A stretch of 64,000 nt of DNA, taken from the NCBI GenBank assembly GCA_001599595.1, contig BCHH01000009.1, positions 983,561-1,047,560 on the forward strand, written 5' to 3'. Shown piece after piece: positions 1-11,648 of this stretch (positions are counted from its first letter, which is position 1; the number at the start of each line of letters is the position of its first letter). Origin of the DNA: Beverwykella pulmonaria (Eukaryota > Ascomycota > Dothideomycetes > Pleosporales > Melanommataceae). Under the pieces are notes generated by a model, which was given only the letters and a program-made list of their open reading frames with translations, did no database searches and was not told where the DNA came from. The translations under genes were made by a program, and so were the position numbers.

Positions 1-2276
1 AGACCGAATCCGAATGGCCCTTCAGCGTCTGCAGCACCTTCCCCGAGCCAGCGTCCCACAGTTTGACTGTCATGTCACTCGATGCCGATGCCAGCGTTTT
101 GCCGTCCGGCGAGAAGGCCACGGCCAAGACCGACTTCAAATGGCCCTTGAGCGTCTGCAAACAGGGACTCCAGTTTTCTGACACCTCATGCATGCATGGA
201 AGCCAGTCGGGAACTTCATTTGAGAAAGTCTTCTTGATAATGCTCGCTTTTGGACTAAATATTAAACCGGCATAGTATACTTGAAGCGGTGCCACCTCTA
301 GAACCGGTCGAAAAGTAAGAATAAAGCGTACCGCATCATTTATTAGCGCTTGCAAACTCGACCGTGCTGCGTCCTTAGGATTTTCTGGATTTCTCTCGAT
401 CTTAGATGTAACGCTGAATGCAAACATCGATTTGAGCTTGCCACGACGCCTGGTTAGCATCTGAAGTCGCTCCCCTCGTTTGTACTTGTAGGTCAGCTAG
501 TTGTGGTTGCTGCGGAACTAATGTGGCTTACCAAGAATTCCGAATTCAGTATATGAACCATAACTACCGCATCAGAGGTACAGCCTAATAGTGCTAGCGC
601 TTCAAGCCAATGTAGAAAGTGTTTCCGGAGGAAATTTCCAATGTTTTGATCATCATCGGCATTCACATTGCTTCGTTTGTAATGATGCACCCAGAACCGG
701 CATGCGTATTGAACATGACATTGAATACATCTGTCCACTTCGCCTCTGCTCAGATTCGATGTGTCGGCCCCTGGATGTTGTAGATTGCAAATGTCGCGCC
801 GTAAGTGCTGTGACATTACTTGAAGGCAGTTCATGTACATCTCGTGATGGACCAATTTCTCATCAATGTAAAATTGAGTATTCGAGCATCTCTTCCGGTC
901 AAGGAGAAAGTCGCGGAACGATGGATGGAGCAATCGAACAGTATTTGACTCAGCCTCTGGCACATGAAGAACAGAATGCAAGTTGGATAAGGTCCGATTC
1001 AATACCCCGGCATCTTTTCCAAGTAGCCTGACGAGGCTTGACACAGATAAAGGCTCTGGAGAAATGATGATCGGCCCAACAACTTGACGGAATAGCTCGC
1101 GCAACCGCAGAGTTTCTTCTTCGTCATATTCTCCTCGGACGGAGTTGGTGAGAACGGTGGTGTATATCTCGTCAAGCTTGCGTGCTGGTTCAGTCGTACT
1201 ATCGGCTTCATGCAAGAGAAGAGATAAACGGCCCTGCGCAAGCTGGCCGCCTTGTTCGATGAATCGACAGGCTGTCGCAGCCCAGATGAATAGCCCATCA
1301 GAGCTCCGGACTAGAATTGTAATTGCACTTTCCTCTGGCCAGTCGGCCGGGAGCTGGTGCTTTTGTCTGATAAGTCCGAGTTTATCCCTTAGGAAAACAG
1401 AGATATCGCGATCCACAATCGAAGGCTCGATGCCATGAAGTATAAAGTCCTGGTGCTCGTCTTTATGTATTTGACTAAAGCCGTACCGGATCGGAATCTC
1501 GGGTCTGCTTGTCATAAGCACGCGTAGCCGGACATTTTTTAGGGACCGAAATTCAGCTAGAAGTTGTAGAATGGTCTGGATGTCATTCTGGTCTTCACAC
1601 TCATCGAGCGCATCAATGACAAGGGCATATTTTGATTGGCAATATTTGCCATCAAGGTTCGACAAAGGACGAAGTACGAGGTCCTGCCACTGATCGCGGA
1701 GAGACTGAGTTGCGATATCGCTGCGCTTAGATATAGCATCGCAAACTTCGCGCTTCAGGCCTGGTATGGTGTTCGCAAGTTGGAATGCAACGGTGGTAAC
1801 GAATTTTTCAGCATGTCCAACATCTCCGCCGCCGCGTGAGAAGAAGAAGCTCGCTCCGAGGGCTTTCTTTGCGGAGTAGGTGGCGGCCACGGTTTGGGCT
1901 ATTGTAGACTTGCCCGTGCCGGCTAGACCACAAAGCCAGAATATGCTTTGTAAGCTGTCACCATCGACCCAGTTGTATATGTCGTGGAGGAGATCGGCAC
2001 GGGTTCCGGGCAGACAGGTTGGTTCGCGCTCCCGCTTGCGTGCACTGAACGGCGCGTCCGTAGCAACAGACAGGGTCTTCTGAAGTAAATCGTTGAGTGC
2101 TATCTTTCGGTTAGTCTGTCACTATCGCAGGGTTTCATGCCGAAGTACTCACTTGAAGTAGTCTCGCTGGGAGCATAGGTTATGGTCCCAAGGTTGATGC
2201 CGGCGAAGGTCTGGCCGCCTTCCGTTGCGGTCGTGTTGTGGATAGCAAGATGGTGGGGCAGAGAGCCGCTAGCCAT
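1..2276 (-). CDS. NACHT-WD40 NOD-like receptor (3' end cut by window edge)
   Basis: This is a STAND-class intracellular receptor of the fungal NLR type, expected to control a cell-death or incompatibility response. Proposed exons are 2276-2153, 2099-532 and 484 to beyond base 1. The visible 725 residues hold a short N-terminal tail (1-50), then a NACHT NTPase with Walker [10 protein letters not shown] near residue 97 and Walker [13 protein letters not shown] near residue 200, a winged-helix/linker region, and the first WD40 blades ([32 protein letters not shown]) from about residue 650. The blades look highly alike, as in NWD-type receptors. Residues 14-29 ([14 protein letters not shown]) resemble the amyloid repeats at the C-terminus of the divergent neighbour at 3802. 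The receptor family and NACHT are clear; the start ATG and the amyloid role of the tail are inferred. An extra upstream exon cannot be excluded. Confidence 0.88.
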
Positions 2277-2627
2277 CGCGGGCCGTTGCGATGGAATGCT
2301 CAGCGACGGAATCTTAATGTATACGCGAATGTTTTGTCGGGTTAGCGTTATGCCCAAACACTTGCTTCGCTTCAGCTGAAGCGTGCTCCACAGCAACGCC
2401 AAGACATGCGCAATGGTTGGCTGCAACCCCTCAGCTTGGCCTCAGCTGAAGCGCAGCCCCTAAACACCAGCGCGTTGCCTCCCTCGACAGCCGTTTTCTC
2501 TTCAACTTTGGCTAAAGGGGCATTCTTTACATTTATCTTTTGAAGTGGTTTTCCAGTTGCAACATCGGGAATTCGGTTAAATTTTCCAAACCATGTACTA
2601 ACCATGGTTGACCACCGGTTACCACAC

Positions 2628-2708
2628 TAACCATACAAACCATACAAACCATACAAACCATACAAGCCATACAAACCATATACAAACCATATACAAACTA
2701 TACAAATT
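2628..2708. repeat. Tandem repeat, 10-bp unit ACCATACAAA
   Basis: About five near-perfect copies of ACCATACAAA are followed by two or three 12-bp variants ACCATATACAAA. The array lies about 350 bp upstream of the receptor start. It looks like a minisatellite; no function is evident. Confidence 0.85.
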
Positions 2709-3419
2709 GTAGAAACCTTTTGTTTGTGTCTCAAATCATTCAGGCTTAGAGAGTATAACCTTGGAGAAGATGACACTGTGTCACAGTAACCACCGCGACA
2801 CTAATCCTAAATGATGGTCCTGAACGACGGCCCCGAACGACAGTCCTGAACAGTCCTGACAAGTACTGTACTCTGCAGCACAGTACTTCTGAGTCACACA
2901 CCTGAACTTGCGCACAATACTGACTAATACCCTTTGCGCACATCATCCCATTCTGACTCACAGTGCGACGAGCTCGGCAACTAGCCGACCTGACCTAACC
3001 TGAAATACTGAACTGAGTCCTAACCAGGCTTAGCCCGCGCACGAACTAGACCCCTGATGCACGAACCATGCTAAGTATTTATTTAAACGCGAAGGACCTC
3101 TGGTCAAGCTCCTTACGCAACGTCTTGTATAATAATTTATCGCACCTGAGATTGTATCTGTAGTATCTGATATTTAATTGAACCTTTATCCTCTGCTACT
3201 AATAGCCTCTTATGACAAGGCAGGCGCGCAGCAGAAGCACACCACTTAGGTAAACGCGGCAATTATAGAGCACGTAAGTTAAGGAGACTGCAGAAACAAC
3301 ACATCTTGTTTGGAACACAGCTAATGAGGTGTTACACAGCAAGCATACACCTAGACAAAAGTTAAACCTAAACAGACAGGAATTGCTGGGGACAGCAAGT
3401 GTTGAACAATAGTTGTGTT

Positions 3420-3458
3420 GGGCGTTGGGGGGCATTAGGGGGCATTGGGGGCGTTGGG
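3420..3458 (+). other. Potential G-quadruplex element
   Basis: Five runs of three to six G (3420-3422, 3427-3432, 3438-3442, 3447-3451, 3456-3458) are separated by 4-5 base spacers, built from a GGCATTGGG-like repeat. The pattern satisfies the usual G3+N1-7 quadruplex rule. It lies about 340 bp upstream of the effector start. Folding is not shown by sequence alone. Confidence 0.5.
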
Positions 3459-3801
3459 TGCTCATGTAAGGTGAGCGTGGATTAAAGTGGCATGTGTGAT
3501 AGAACAATATATACGTTTTTGACACAAAGCTCTAAAACCTGATACAAACCTTTCTGTAATGGAGAGAATTTACTACTAAAGTGATACATACTATAATAAC
3601 AAATAAAGTCAACCTGGGTAATCAGGGTAACCAGATACCTGTATAGATTGCTCGTGGTAACCACAGCTAATCACGGTAATCGCGACCCGCCAAATGAGGC
3701 TCTCGTAATCTCACTAACCACCAAATCTCACTAACCTAGCTAACCATGGTTAACCATGGTTAACCACAACAACCAGATTCTAATTTACATTTTGCCGATG
3801 A

Positions 3802-4764
3802 ATGGACCCTCTTAGCATCACCGCTGCTACTGTAGGCATTACGACGGCAGCTCTTCAGAGCGTCCAGTTCCTGGCCAATACGATCGACAATATCAAAGGT
3901 GCTCCTGACACTGTCAAAAATGTTAGCGCCGACCTTCGGGCCATCCAACCTGTTCTACAAAATCTGGATAAAGCACTACAAGACAGTTCCTCGCCAATCA
4001 TGCTAAGCAGTCAGATCAAGGATGCTGTCGAAAACTGTGAAAGAGCATCCGTGGCATTTCAGTCGCAGGTCGAGCATTGGATGAGGCATTCTACAAAGGA
4101 AAAGACGTTTTGGATAGACAGATGGAAGATTGGAATGTTGGGGCAAGAAAGGATTAAGACTTTCACGGCGCAGCTCAGCGACTGCAAAGGCACTCTCAGT
4201 GTGGCGCTCAATACAGCGACAATGTGCTTGGTCCCGTAACACTAAGACGTATACAATTCACTTACCTATTGCCATAGCATCACGACGTCCCATCAAGAGA
4301 ATCTGATGAAGGAGATGAAGGAAATGATGCTCCAGCAGAATGAAGCGGTGCTTCAGCAATTGCTTGTCCGGGCAGGCAACGAAACGACAGAAATGGAACG
4401 TAGTCTACAGCAACTCACAGTTGCCGGGAGCCATGAGCTAAGCGATGGGTCGGAGCAGAGCAAAGAATCAGAACAGAGCAGACAGGAGCTACTCCAAGAG
4501 CTTGGGAGACAGCAAGCTGCCAACACTGTCTATAGAGAGATGTGCGAGGAAGCTCTCTCTAAAACCGTGTATGAACGTACAGGGCAGAAGATCAAGGGTG
4601 TCAAGGCGACGCAGAATAGTTCGGCACTGGCGGGATTCATCAATACTTCTGGAGAAGAGTTGAGGATCAATCAAGATATTTCAAATGTTACTGCTGACAA
4701 CAGGAGTTTGGCTGCTGCCGGAGTTATCAAGAATGTTGATTTCAAGGACTTGCGTCCTCAATAG
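3802..4764 (+). CDS. HeLo-like domain protein with C-terminal HET-s-type amyloid repeats (putative cell-death effector)
   Basis: The 302-residue protein is encoded by exons 3802-4223 and 4278-4764; the 54-bp intron uses a GTGCTT donor and joins ...NTAT to IITTSHQ in frame. The N-terminus (MDPLSITAATVGITTAALQS) is typical of the fungal HeLo-like domain (residues 1 to about 140), which in this family is thought to insert in membranes and kill the cell when activated. A charged, probably coiled-coil stretch follows (about 150-230). The C-terminus carries two pseudo-repeats, 243-263 (GQKIKGVKATQNSSALAGFI) and 272-293 (NQDISNVTADNRSLAAAGVI), separated by eight residues, as in HET-s-related amyloid motifs. 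It is transcribed away from the NLR at 1-2276, the usual arrangement of an effector and its receptor. The domain call is good; the amyloid function is inferred. Confidence 0.8.
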
Positions 4765-6375
4765 GCACAGTGGTGACGAGGCCAGTAACGGGCTGTAGGA
4801 TGGTTGCCTGAATGATTGCCTGGACGGGAAGGAAGATGGCAACACGCCGGTGGATACGAATACTGGATGGAAAGGACTTCTGAGATGAGTAGATGACGAA
4901 CATTGTTAACCGGCTTCCGCAACGTTGTTCCATGGGAGCTTATTATTTCAGCATTGAATTGAGCAGTTCATTGAACTGCACTATGTCTCTTAGTCTAAGT
5001 TAGTCACCCATTTGTCCAAAATGGCATGTACCAAGAAAATCTCCCTGATCTCAACATTGTCCTTCCTCCTGCCAGTATTAGCCTCGGCATTTTCCTCTCT
5101 GGACTTATGATTGGTGCTCCTCAGTTTAAACGCATTTCTAAACTCGGGACCGCGGTCACTATATCGTGGTCTCAGTGTCCAAACGATCGAAGTGTGGCTT
5201 GACGAATCGGGTTGATAAACACTGGTGTCAAATGGCCGATTGTAGAAAAGCAGCTCGTAAACTAGGGTGAGCTATTCCGAGCTGGTAAGAAACTCAGGGT
5301 AGACATTTCCTTCACCTATGCAGAGACTGGCCCGGAGCCAGCTGGTCCTAAAATGCGAGGCAAGCGAGGCCACTCTTCAGCCACAGAGCAGATGCTTTCC
5401 GAACGCGGTGACTACATCGATACCGATAATGAATCTCTTTGAATAGTCCTCAGTCTGGCGAGACATATACAATCTTATACGTTGTCCAGGGCTGCCATGC
5501 CATTTGAAACCCCACTGTTGGCGCGATCCAATAGGCAAGAAGCACTGTAAGCGAAAGACACCATTTTGAGCGACTTATCCGGCATGCAGGGCCACCCGAT
5601 CCGGACTCATGATGATATTCTCTCCCATGGGCCCTTGGGTCATCAAGGGAACACATTGCAACCGTTGAATCAAGCTTAAAGCTAACAAAAATTACAACAC
5701 CTGATCGATGACGCTTTACTACATACAGTAGAAATTAGCGCTCTTCGGCTCCAAAAAAAACCGTTCAGCACTGAACAAAGGCTGAGTTGTTAGCTTTAAT
5801 TACGATTCACAACCCATGTCGTACAGCTGAGTAACTTCAGGAGGCTACAACTCATCGAGAGGGCAGGGTCCACTTAATTACGAATGGCCCGTGCTATATC
5901 GAAATTGAAGGCAAGCTGAATCGCTCTAATAATAAATGATTTCCCAAGGTCCTAGCCTTCGTTGCAAATTGCTATCGCACTCCGCGATGCGAATCGAATA
6001 CTGAGGCAGTGTAGAATTCTGCTCCAAGACAGGGTAAGATCCTCGTGAATATGTAAGATTATAGAGTTCCGCCCTGAAAGACTCGACGAATAACTTCCAT
6101 GTTAGGCTTAGAGCTCGCATGTTCGGGCCGTGAATTAACGCTCCATCCACAGGCCCATGCACTACAAATGCTAAAATGGCCTGATACCAAGTTATCAGTA
6201 AGCCAATAACGAATTAGACTCAGAAAGACCGGTGGGACTATGCGAGATGTATATCATTGTGCTGCTAATATTATTTGCGTTCGCGATTTACATGGCGACA
6301 AGATATTTTCACCAACAGCAAGGCAAAAGGTAAGAATGTTCATTGAAAATATCTTGAAGTCTTTCCGTCGCTGTG
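4765..6375. other. Intergenic, no gene seen
   Basis: Only short ORFs without recognisable domains occur between the effector and the aminopeptidase; the two genes converge here. I see no RNA gene or transposon end. Confidence 0.55.
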
Positions 6376-7758
6376 TCAGATATATGAGGCCTCGACCAGA
6401 AACCCTACAGTGAACTAGGAATCATCAGTACACCGTTATGGAGCACCACAGAAGAAAACAGGGACATACCTTTGAGTGTCTTAAGATTGCATCGAAGCTG
6501 ATAGTCGCGTATGTCTAGAACGACTATTAGCTATGGCCATCTTATAGAGTAATCTTACTGGTAATACTCACATCTTGAGGGCTATGGATGTACGGTGAGC
6601 TCGTGCTCATCACCTCGTCGCAGACGTAAGTCGTTGCTACCAATTTATTAGTTGCCTAAACTGTTTTTGGAATGTAGGGTGGAACTTACGGTATCCATTT
6701 GAGTACGCAGACGCGTGATCGGAACACCCATACCCACAGCTATCGGATGTATATGCCAAGCCAGTGTAGGCCGTTACACACTTCCTCACGTACGCTAAAA
6801 GTCCTGCATCACTATAGTCGGTATAGACGCTGACCTTCCCACTTGGGCTGTAGCCAGTCATGTCCTGGCAAACCATGGCTAGCACTGTCTTGCCCGCAGC
6901 AGAGTAAGACTTGAAGACATCTGCAGATCCAAGCAGGCCACCTTCTTCGCCGGAGTAAAAATGCAATTCGATGGTATTCTTGGGCGCAAAGTTCGCGTTT
7001 GCGAGTACGCGGAGGGCTTCCATTTGCGTCACGACACCGGAACCGTTATCGTCCGCACCCGGGCCTTTGGCAGTAGATGACCCTCCAGTGGAGTCATAGT
7101 GGGCACCAACAATAATGAGGTTGGAACTAGTCCCAGGAATTTTCACAATGATGGAGGGCTGGCTGTACGAGTGCGTAAACGTCGTCACAGTGATTGCGGG
7201 ATTCACTGCAGAAATGGTTTGGATTTGGCTCAGTAGCCATGTCCCCGCCTGAGTTCCGTAGGTAGAGCGGTAATATCGGTTGTAGTAGCTAAGCGGGTTA
7301 ACAAGAAGCTCGGGTCAGGCAGATAAACGGACGCACTTGGTGAGAGTGGTCAACCAGCTCTTCGGTCCAGTCTGTGTGAGCTGGGCAATGAGCGCATTAG
7401 CTTGCGTTTGGTGCGTCAGCGTTGACGGATATGTCACTGCAGCTGCACGAGCCACAAGTTCAGATGGGGGAGTCGAGAGACGAGCTAGCGTAGTCGCATT
7501 CTTGTTTGTTTAGTTTGAGATTTCTCGAATTGGGTCGAATGTACTCACTGAGATGTCGGTGATATCAATAAAGTTGATGTTCTTCGCAACATAGTTCACG
7601 ATCTTCTCTTCTTCAGTCACCCATGTTCCTGGGTCGAGTTCCGATGTTTTGATGAGTCGCAGAGATGAATCCACCGCAACTGTGCTATCAGCGGCTGGGA
7701 CTGCAGCAACCAATGCAGCCGAAGCAATAATTCTGGCGAGAATGGATAAAGAACGCAT
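6376..7758 (-). CDS. Secreted M28 leucine aminopeptidase
   Basis: This is an extracellular zinc aminopeptidase that removes N-terminal residues from peptides. Six exons (7758-7549, 7500-7337, 7288-6690, 6636-6572, 6514-6470, 6414-6376) close in frame to 373 residues. A signal peptide starts MRSLSILARIIASAALVAAV and is followed by a short propeptide. M28 metal and catalytic motifs are intact: GAHYDS, GADDNGSG, SGEEGGLLG, VCQDMTGY and CSDHASA. The last three small exons restore the family C-terminus (SSPYIHSPQDTYATISFD and FTVGFLVEASY). The upstream in-frame ATG at 7833 would mask the signal peptide, so 7758 is preferred. The gene looks complete and ordinary, and is probably used for protein nutrition. 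Confidence 0.9.
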
Positions 7759-8898
7759 GACTGGATGAAGATGATGACGAACGGGAGAAATGTATGGAAG
7801 TCGAGAGGGATATATGTCAAGGCTACATCTCATCTACAAATTGATGAGCGTCACACATGTTCCTGGATTAAGGATAACTCTCCGACACGTTGACCACTGA
7901 ATTCCTAGGCGTGGGAACGCAAATCGCCAAGGATCTTGTACCTTCCCGAAGGTCCCTTTGACCCCATATAAACATTGTGATAGGCGAGGATGCGGTCGCC
8001 TCCGAATTTCAAAAGCCATGGTGTGCAACACGAACAACTCCACCTTCCCCAAACGCAAAGATAAGATTCCCGATGTCATGCGTGGACACCTTGGCGATCG
8101 ATGGAATGGTCAGGCGCGATTCGCTTATTTGTTTTCCGCTAGATCGCTGCTGGGTATGAGAGTGCGTCCGGTGATGCTATTCGGTACCTCCCGCATGAGG
8201 CTACTTTGCCCAGCTTGCCAAGAGGGAGGACCATCTGACTTATCGCGGAAGTGAGATTGGATAATTTTGCTACGTCTATTATATATCCCGCCACAGATGT
8301 GGTTCGCCATATCCTATTTACTATTTGGTCGCTGTGACTCTTGCGAATTGGAACACGTACTACAGTATTTAACCACACCAAGAGAATGGTCGAAGAAACG
8401 ACAAAGTGTCAGGAGGTGTAGAACTTGTAGCCTTTCGCGATTAGGGCATCAACCCACCAGGGCACTTGGTCCCTGCTGTGGGTGTAGATAAGGTTCAAAA
8501 TACCTCCATAGCATCATCAGCGCGACAGCTATAGGGGAGAAGTTTCACCTTCTCTGTGCCTTGGTGGTGCAATATCTGCCTTCTGAGTTAATATAATTTT
8601 AAATGGCAGATTTTGAGAGAAGGGGGTGCATCCTGCAGAAGAGCGGAGAAACAATGGGAGCAAGCGCATTGAAGTCTATGGACCGGAGCTTGAAAACACT
8701 AGGATTTTCACAGCTAGACAGAAACGATATGCATTAGGGTATCCACGGGTCGTCACATAATGTAGCAATACCAATGGTCAAGTACATATATTTGACTGTT
8801 TCATGTAAGATGACTGAACGATGAGACTGCAAAGGCTGTTCTGTACAGACATATACGTGGAATGGAAACACCTTTGCATATGGTCTCGAGCTGATCCC
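7759..8898. other. Intergenic, no gene seen
   Basis: This is the promoter side of the aminopeptidase and the 3' side of the rhamnosidase. The ORFs present are short and low in protein character. Nothing else is recognised. Confidence 0.5.
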
Positions 8899-10989
8899 TT
8901 AAGCCACAACAAACTTCAACTCAGTTCCAGTCGTATTAATGTTCACACTTACACGCCCATTCTCGAAGCTTGACCCCGGCCCCTTGCTCTTCCCATCTTC
9001 CCAAACAACCTTGTCGTCCACAGTTACGGTTGAGTTCTTGTTGGCCGGTACACTCACGACTGCCATAGAATCCGATGGCGCGGTAAGTATTAGACTAAAA
9101 TTCCCTCCATTAAGCTTCCAGTCCACTGCAATGTCGCCAAGCGGTGTTGGCACAAGACCTCTCGCCCACGTTACGCCTTTCGGAATGAGCGGCTTTACTT
9201 GGAACTTCGCGAATCCCGTCTGCGTGGGTGTAACACCTAGGATATAGTGTGTCAATGCGGGCAATACGCCAGTGCTCCATCCATGGGCGCAACTCGTGAA
9301 TCCGCCTTCGTACAGACTTCCATTGGCGCCTATACCTTCCCACATTGTGACTTCCGGATCATTGGCCGCCATCCAGCCGTACATGCGCTTGATCTGATCA
9401 ATTGCTGTGTCGGCCAAGTTTGTTTCGAAACGAGCTGAAATCTCAAAGTACGATATGAAGGCGTAAACGCGTGTTGAGAAGCCTGCAGAGGTGTCGAGAG
9501 CATCGCCAAGTGCGTCGTAGAATGCGTTGCCGTATGACTGTCGCATGTTTTTGTCTAGGTAGGAGAGCGCGGATTGCGACCGATCGAGAGGTGCAGCTCC
9601 AGAGAGAATAGCGATAGAGTTGCCGTCTTGAGCGTGACGAACACGTCCAACGGTCGAGTCAAGATAAGCTCCTGAGTTTTGGTCCCAGAGATTGCTGTTC
9701 AGGGCTGTAGTAACTACATTCGCCCGATCTCTCCATGCTGCTCCCTCTGGTTTTCCTGCCCAATCCGCCATGTCTGCCACTGACTTGAGAGCCAGAATAT
9801 ACAGCGCGTTATAATATGTGACCGGGCCACTTCGAGGGAGAAAAGCGTAATCGCCGTAGTCGCCTGTGCCGGTCTCATTGCCTCTGAAGAGCAGACCTGT
9901 AGAATTGTCTGTAACTGAAGGATAATATGTGTCTAAAACTTTGACTAGCACTGAATATACTTGGGCAAAGTACTCCACATCGCCAGTGTAGAGCACGTAG
10001 TCGTACGAAGTCATCACCCACCAAAGCGGGTAGTCGAAAAGCGGGAGGGTGTAGCTTCGGATACTGGCCGGTGGAATCCATCCATCATCTCTCTGATGTT
10101 GCGCTAGATCCAACAGCATGTTTTTCGCTGCTGCAGCTGCTGAAGGATGCGTCAAATACAGTGTCCGGCCTGCAACGGCAAGATCTCCAACGTACGGATC
10201 TCGATCCCGCTTCGCACCGTCGAATAAAACTGACTTTCCTTCCAGAAACGAGGAGTCAGATTCTCGGGCATCGATGTAATCTGCCAGGAAGAGGTCGACA
10301 TTCATATCGTTGGTGTATGCGGCGTCAAACCAGAATTGATTCAATTCCTCGTCTTCGCACTCGAACCATCCTTGAAACGTGTTTGGTGTTCCGAGAAATG
10401 CCGTGTAGTTCAACTGCACGCTCTGGATTCTGACTTCACCAGCCGCAGTTGTAAGAGGTGCGTCCGAGTCCAAAGCGTCCAACCAAATTTTCATGTACCG
10501 AAATCCATGGAGACCGTCTGCGCACACTTTGTTATCGGCCTGACACCCTCGCACATCCATCCATGTACTGGCTTCAACGGGCACTCCGTGCTGATCAGTG
10601 CCGTCCGTTATCTTTTGGCCATTATCTGATCGTGTGAAGTCGCTTCTGTCCCCAAGAAATTGCATGGTCTCGGAGAACGCAACTCTAATCCCTGGCGAAT
10701 TCAACGACGCGCCGTCAAATGTGAAGACGGGGAACCCAACAATGTTCAGACCGAAATCGATTGTGATTGATGGCGCGGGAGCCATCAGCGGTCGGGACAG
10801 GATGGCAAAAGTTGAATCAATGTTGAGGAGAGCTTCGGCATTTGTGACGTTGTTGTCAGTGCTGATAATGCGGGATGGTGATACCATTGTGGTGTTTGGA
10901 GCGCGAACATATTGATGCCATGATACTGACTGAGAAAGAGCGAGAGGCAAACAAGTTGCAATCATTGAAAGAAAAGTGAGCCGAGCCAT
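8899..10989 (-). CDS. Secreted GH78-type alpha-L-rhamnosidase
   Basis: This is an intronless ORF of 696 residues from the preferred ATG at 10989 (MARLTFLSMIATCLPLALSQ, a signal peptide); an in-frame ATG at 11025 adds 12 residues before it. It resembles alpha-L-rhamnosidases with a six-hairpin (alpha/alpha)6 barrel. FDGAKRDRDPYVGDLAVAGR carries the conserved acidic and RDR residues of the GH78 active site, and DYPLWWVMTSYDYVLYTGD and EGIGANGSLYEGG belong to the barrel. The C-terminal beta-sandwich spans about 590-696. The expected role is removal of terminal rhamnose from plant glycosides, pectin side chains or saponins outside the cell. There are several N-glycosylation sequons. Family assignment is confident; substrate is not. 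Confidence 0.88.
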   Translation of the reverse strand: MARLTFLSMIATCLPLALSQSVSWHQYVRAPNTTMVSPSRIISTDNNVTNAEALLNIDSTFAILSRPLMAPAPSITIDFGLNIVGFPVFTFDGASLNSPGIRVAFSETMQFLGDRSDFTRSDNGQKITDGTDQHGVPVEASTWMDVRGCQADNKVCADGLHGFRYMKIWLDALDSDAPLTTAAGEVRIQSVQLNYTAFLGTPNTFQGWFECEDEELNQFWFDAAYTNDMNVDLFLADYIDARESDSSFLEGKSVLFDGAKRDRDPYVGDLAVAGRTLYLTHPSAAAAAKNMLLDLAQHQRDDGWIPPASIRSYTLPLFDYPLWWVMTSYDYVLYTGDVEYFAQVYSVLVKVLDTYYPSVTDNSTGLLFRGNETGTGDYGDYAFLPRSGPVTYYNALYILALKSVADMADWAGKPEGAAWRDRANVVTTALNSNLWDQNSGAYLDSTVGRVRHAQDGNSIAILSGAAPLDRSQSALSYLDKNMRQSYGNAFYDALGDALDTSAGFSTRVYAFISYFEISARFETNLADTAIDQIKRMYGWMAANDPEVTMWEGIGANGSLYEGGFTSCAHGWSTGVLPALTHYILGVTPTQTGFAKFQVKPLIPKGVTWARGLVPTPLGDIAVDWKLNGGNFSLILTAPSDSMAVVSVPANKNSTVTVDDKVVWEDGKSKGPGSSFENGRVSVNINTTGTELKFVVA

Positions 10990-11648
10990 GGTGAGAGGAA
11001 TTTGCTTCAATGCCTGCGCCCTCATGGAGATGGGTGGATATCGGTCGATCTAACTACATAATGCCGTCGATGACCGCTGGTACCTGCGTAGAAAGGCGAT
11101 ATTATGAAGGACCTTAAGGATCTCTCCGGATATTACGCTCCAGATCATCGCCCTAGGCTACAACCGGTGATCGTTGGCGCCAAAATAGATCGCACGTTAA
11201 CCACATTGAGGTTTGACAGGGGTAAAGTGAGGACTAGTTCGACTAAGGCGCCCCATAGCAAGAAAATGAAGCTTAAGCAAACGTAATATGCTTCTGGTCA
11301 TTCAATCCTGAATGAAATTGTTGCAGACCATGTTGCGACATACAGCGAGATCCACGAAGTGCCTTTATGAGTCCTTACTTCATAGACGTAATATGTAATT
11401 GTTGGGAAAACTCTATGGTATGAGGTACGTTTCGTGATTTAGGCGTCCAAATATCAGGCCTCTATCAACGCGGTGTCCGAGCCAAAGAGACGCATATAGA
11501 TCTAAGTCCAACGCTTCGGCACTGCCCCAGCCTCAATGTAATACTGCTCCCTAATATAACACTTCTTCCTCGTCCGCGACGTTCCTCTCATGTTGCGATT
11601 CATATTTAATTTAATACGCCATATACGCCTGTTTAAAATCAGCCTACT
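10990..11648. other. Intergenic, no gene seen
   Basis: This is the promoter of the rhamnosidase and the 3' side of the PLD-like gene. A 60-codon plus-strand ORF at 11104 has no support. Confidence 0.5.

Larger units (their letters stand above)
2277..3801. other. Intergenic region between receptor and effector, repeat-rich
   Basis: This is the shared divergent promoter region of the receptor and the effector. It holds no convincing gene; small ORFs here lack protein character. It contains a decamer tandem repeat (2628-2708), a G-rich four-tract element (3420-3458) and a short palindromic array of CCATGGTTAA units just before the effector start (about 3743-3770). Confidence 0.6.
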
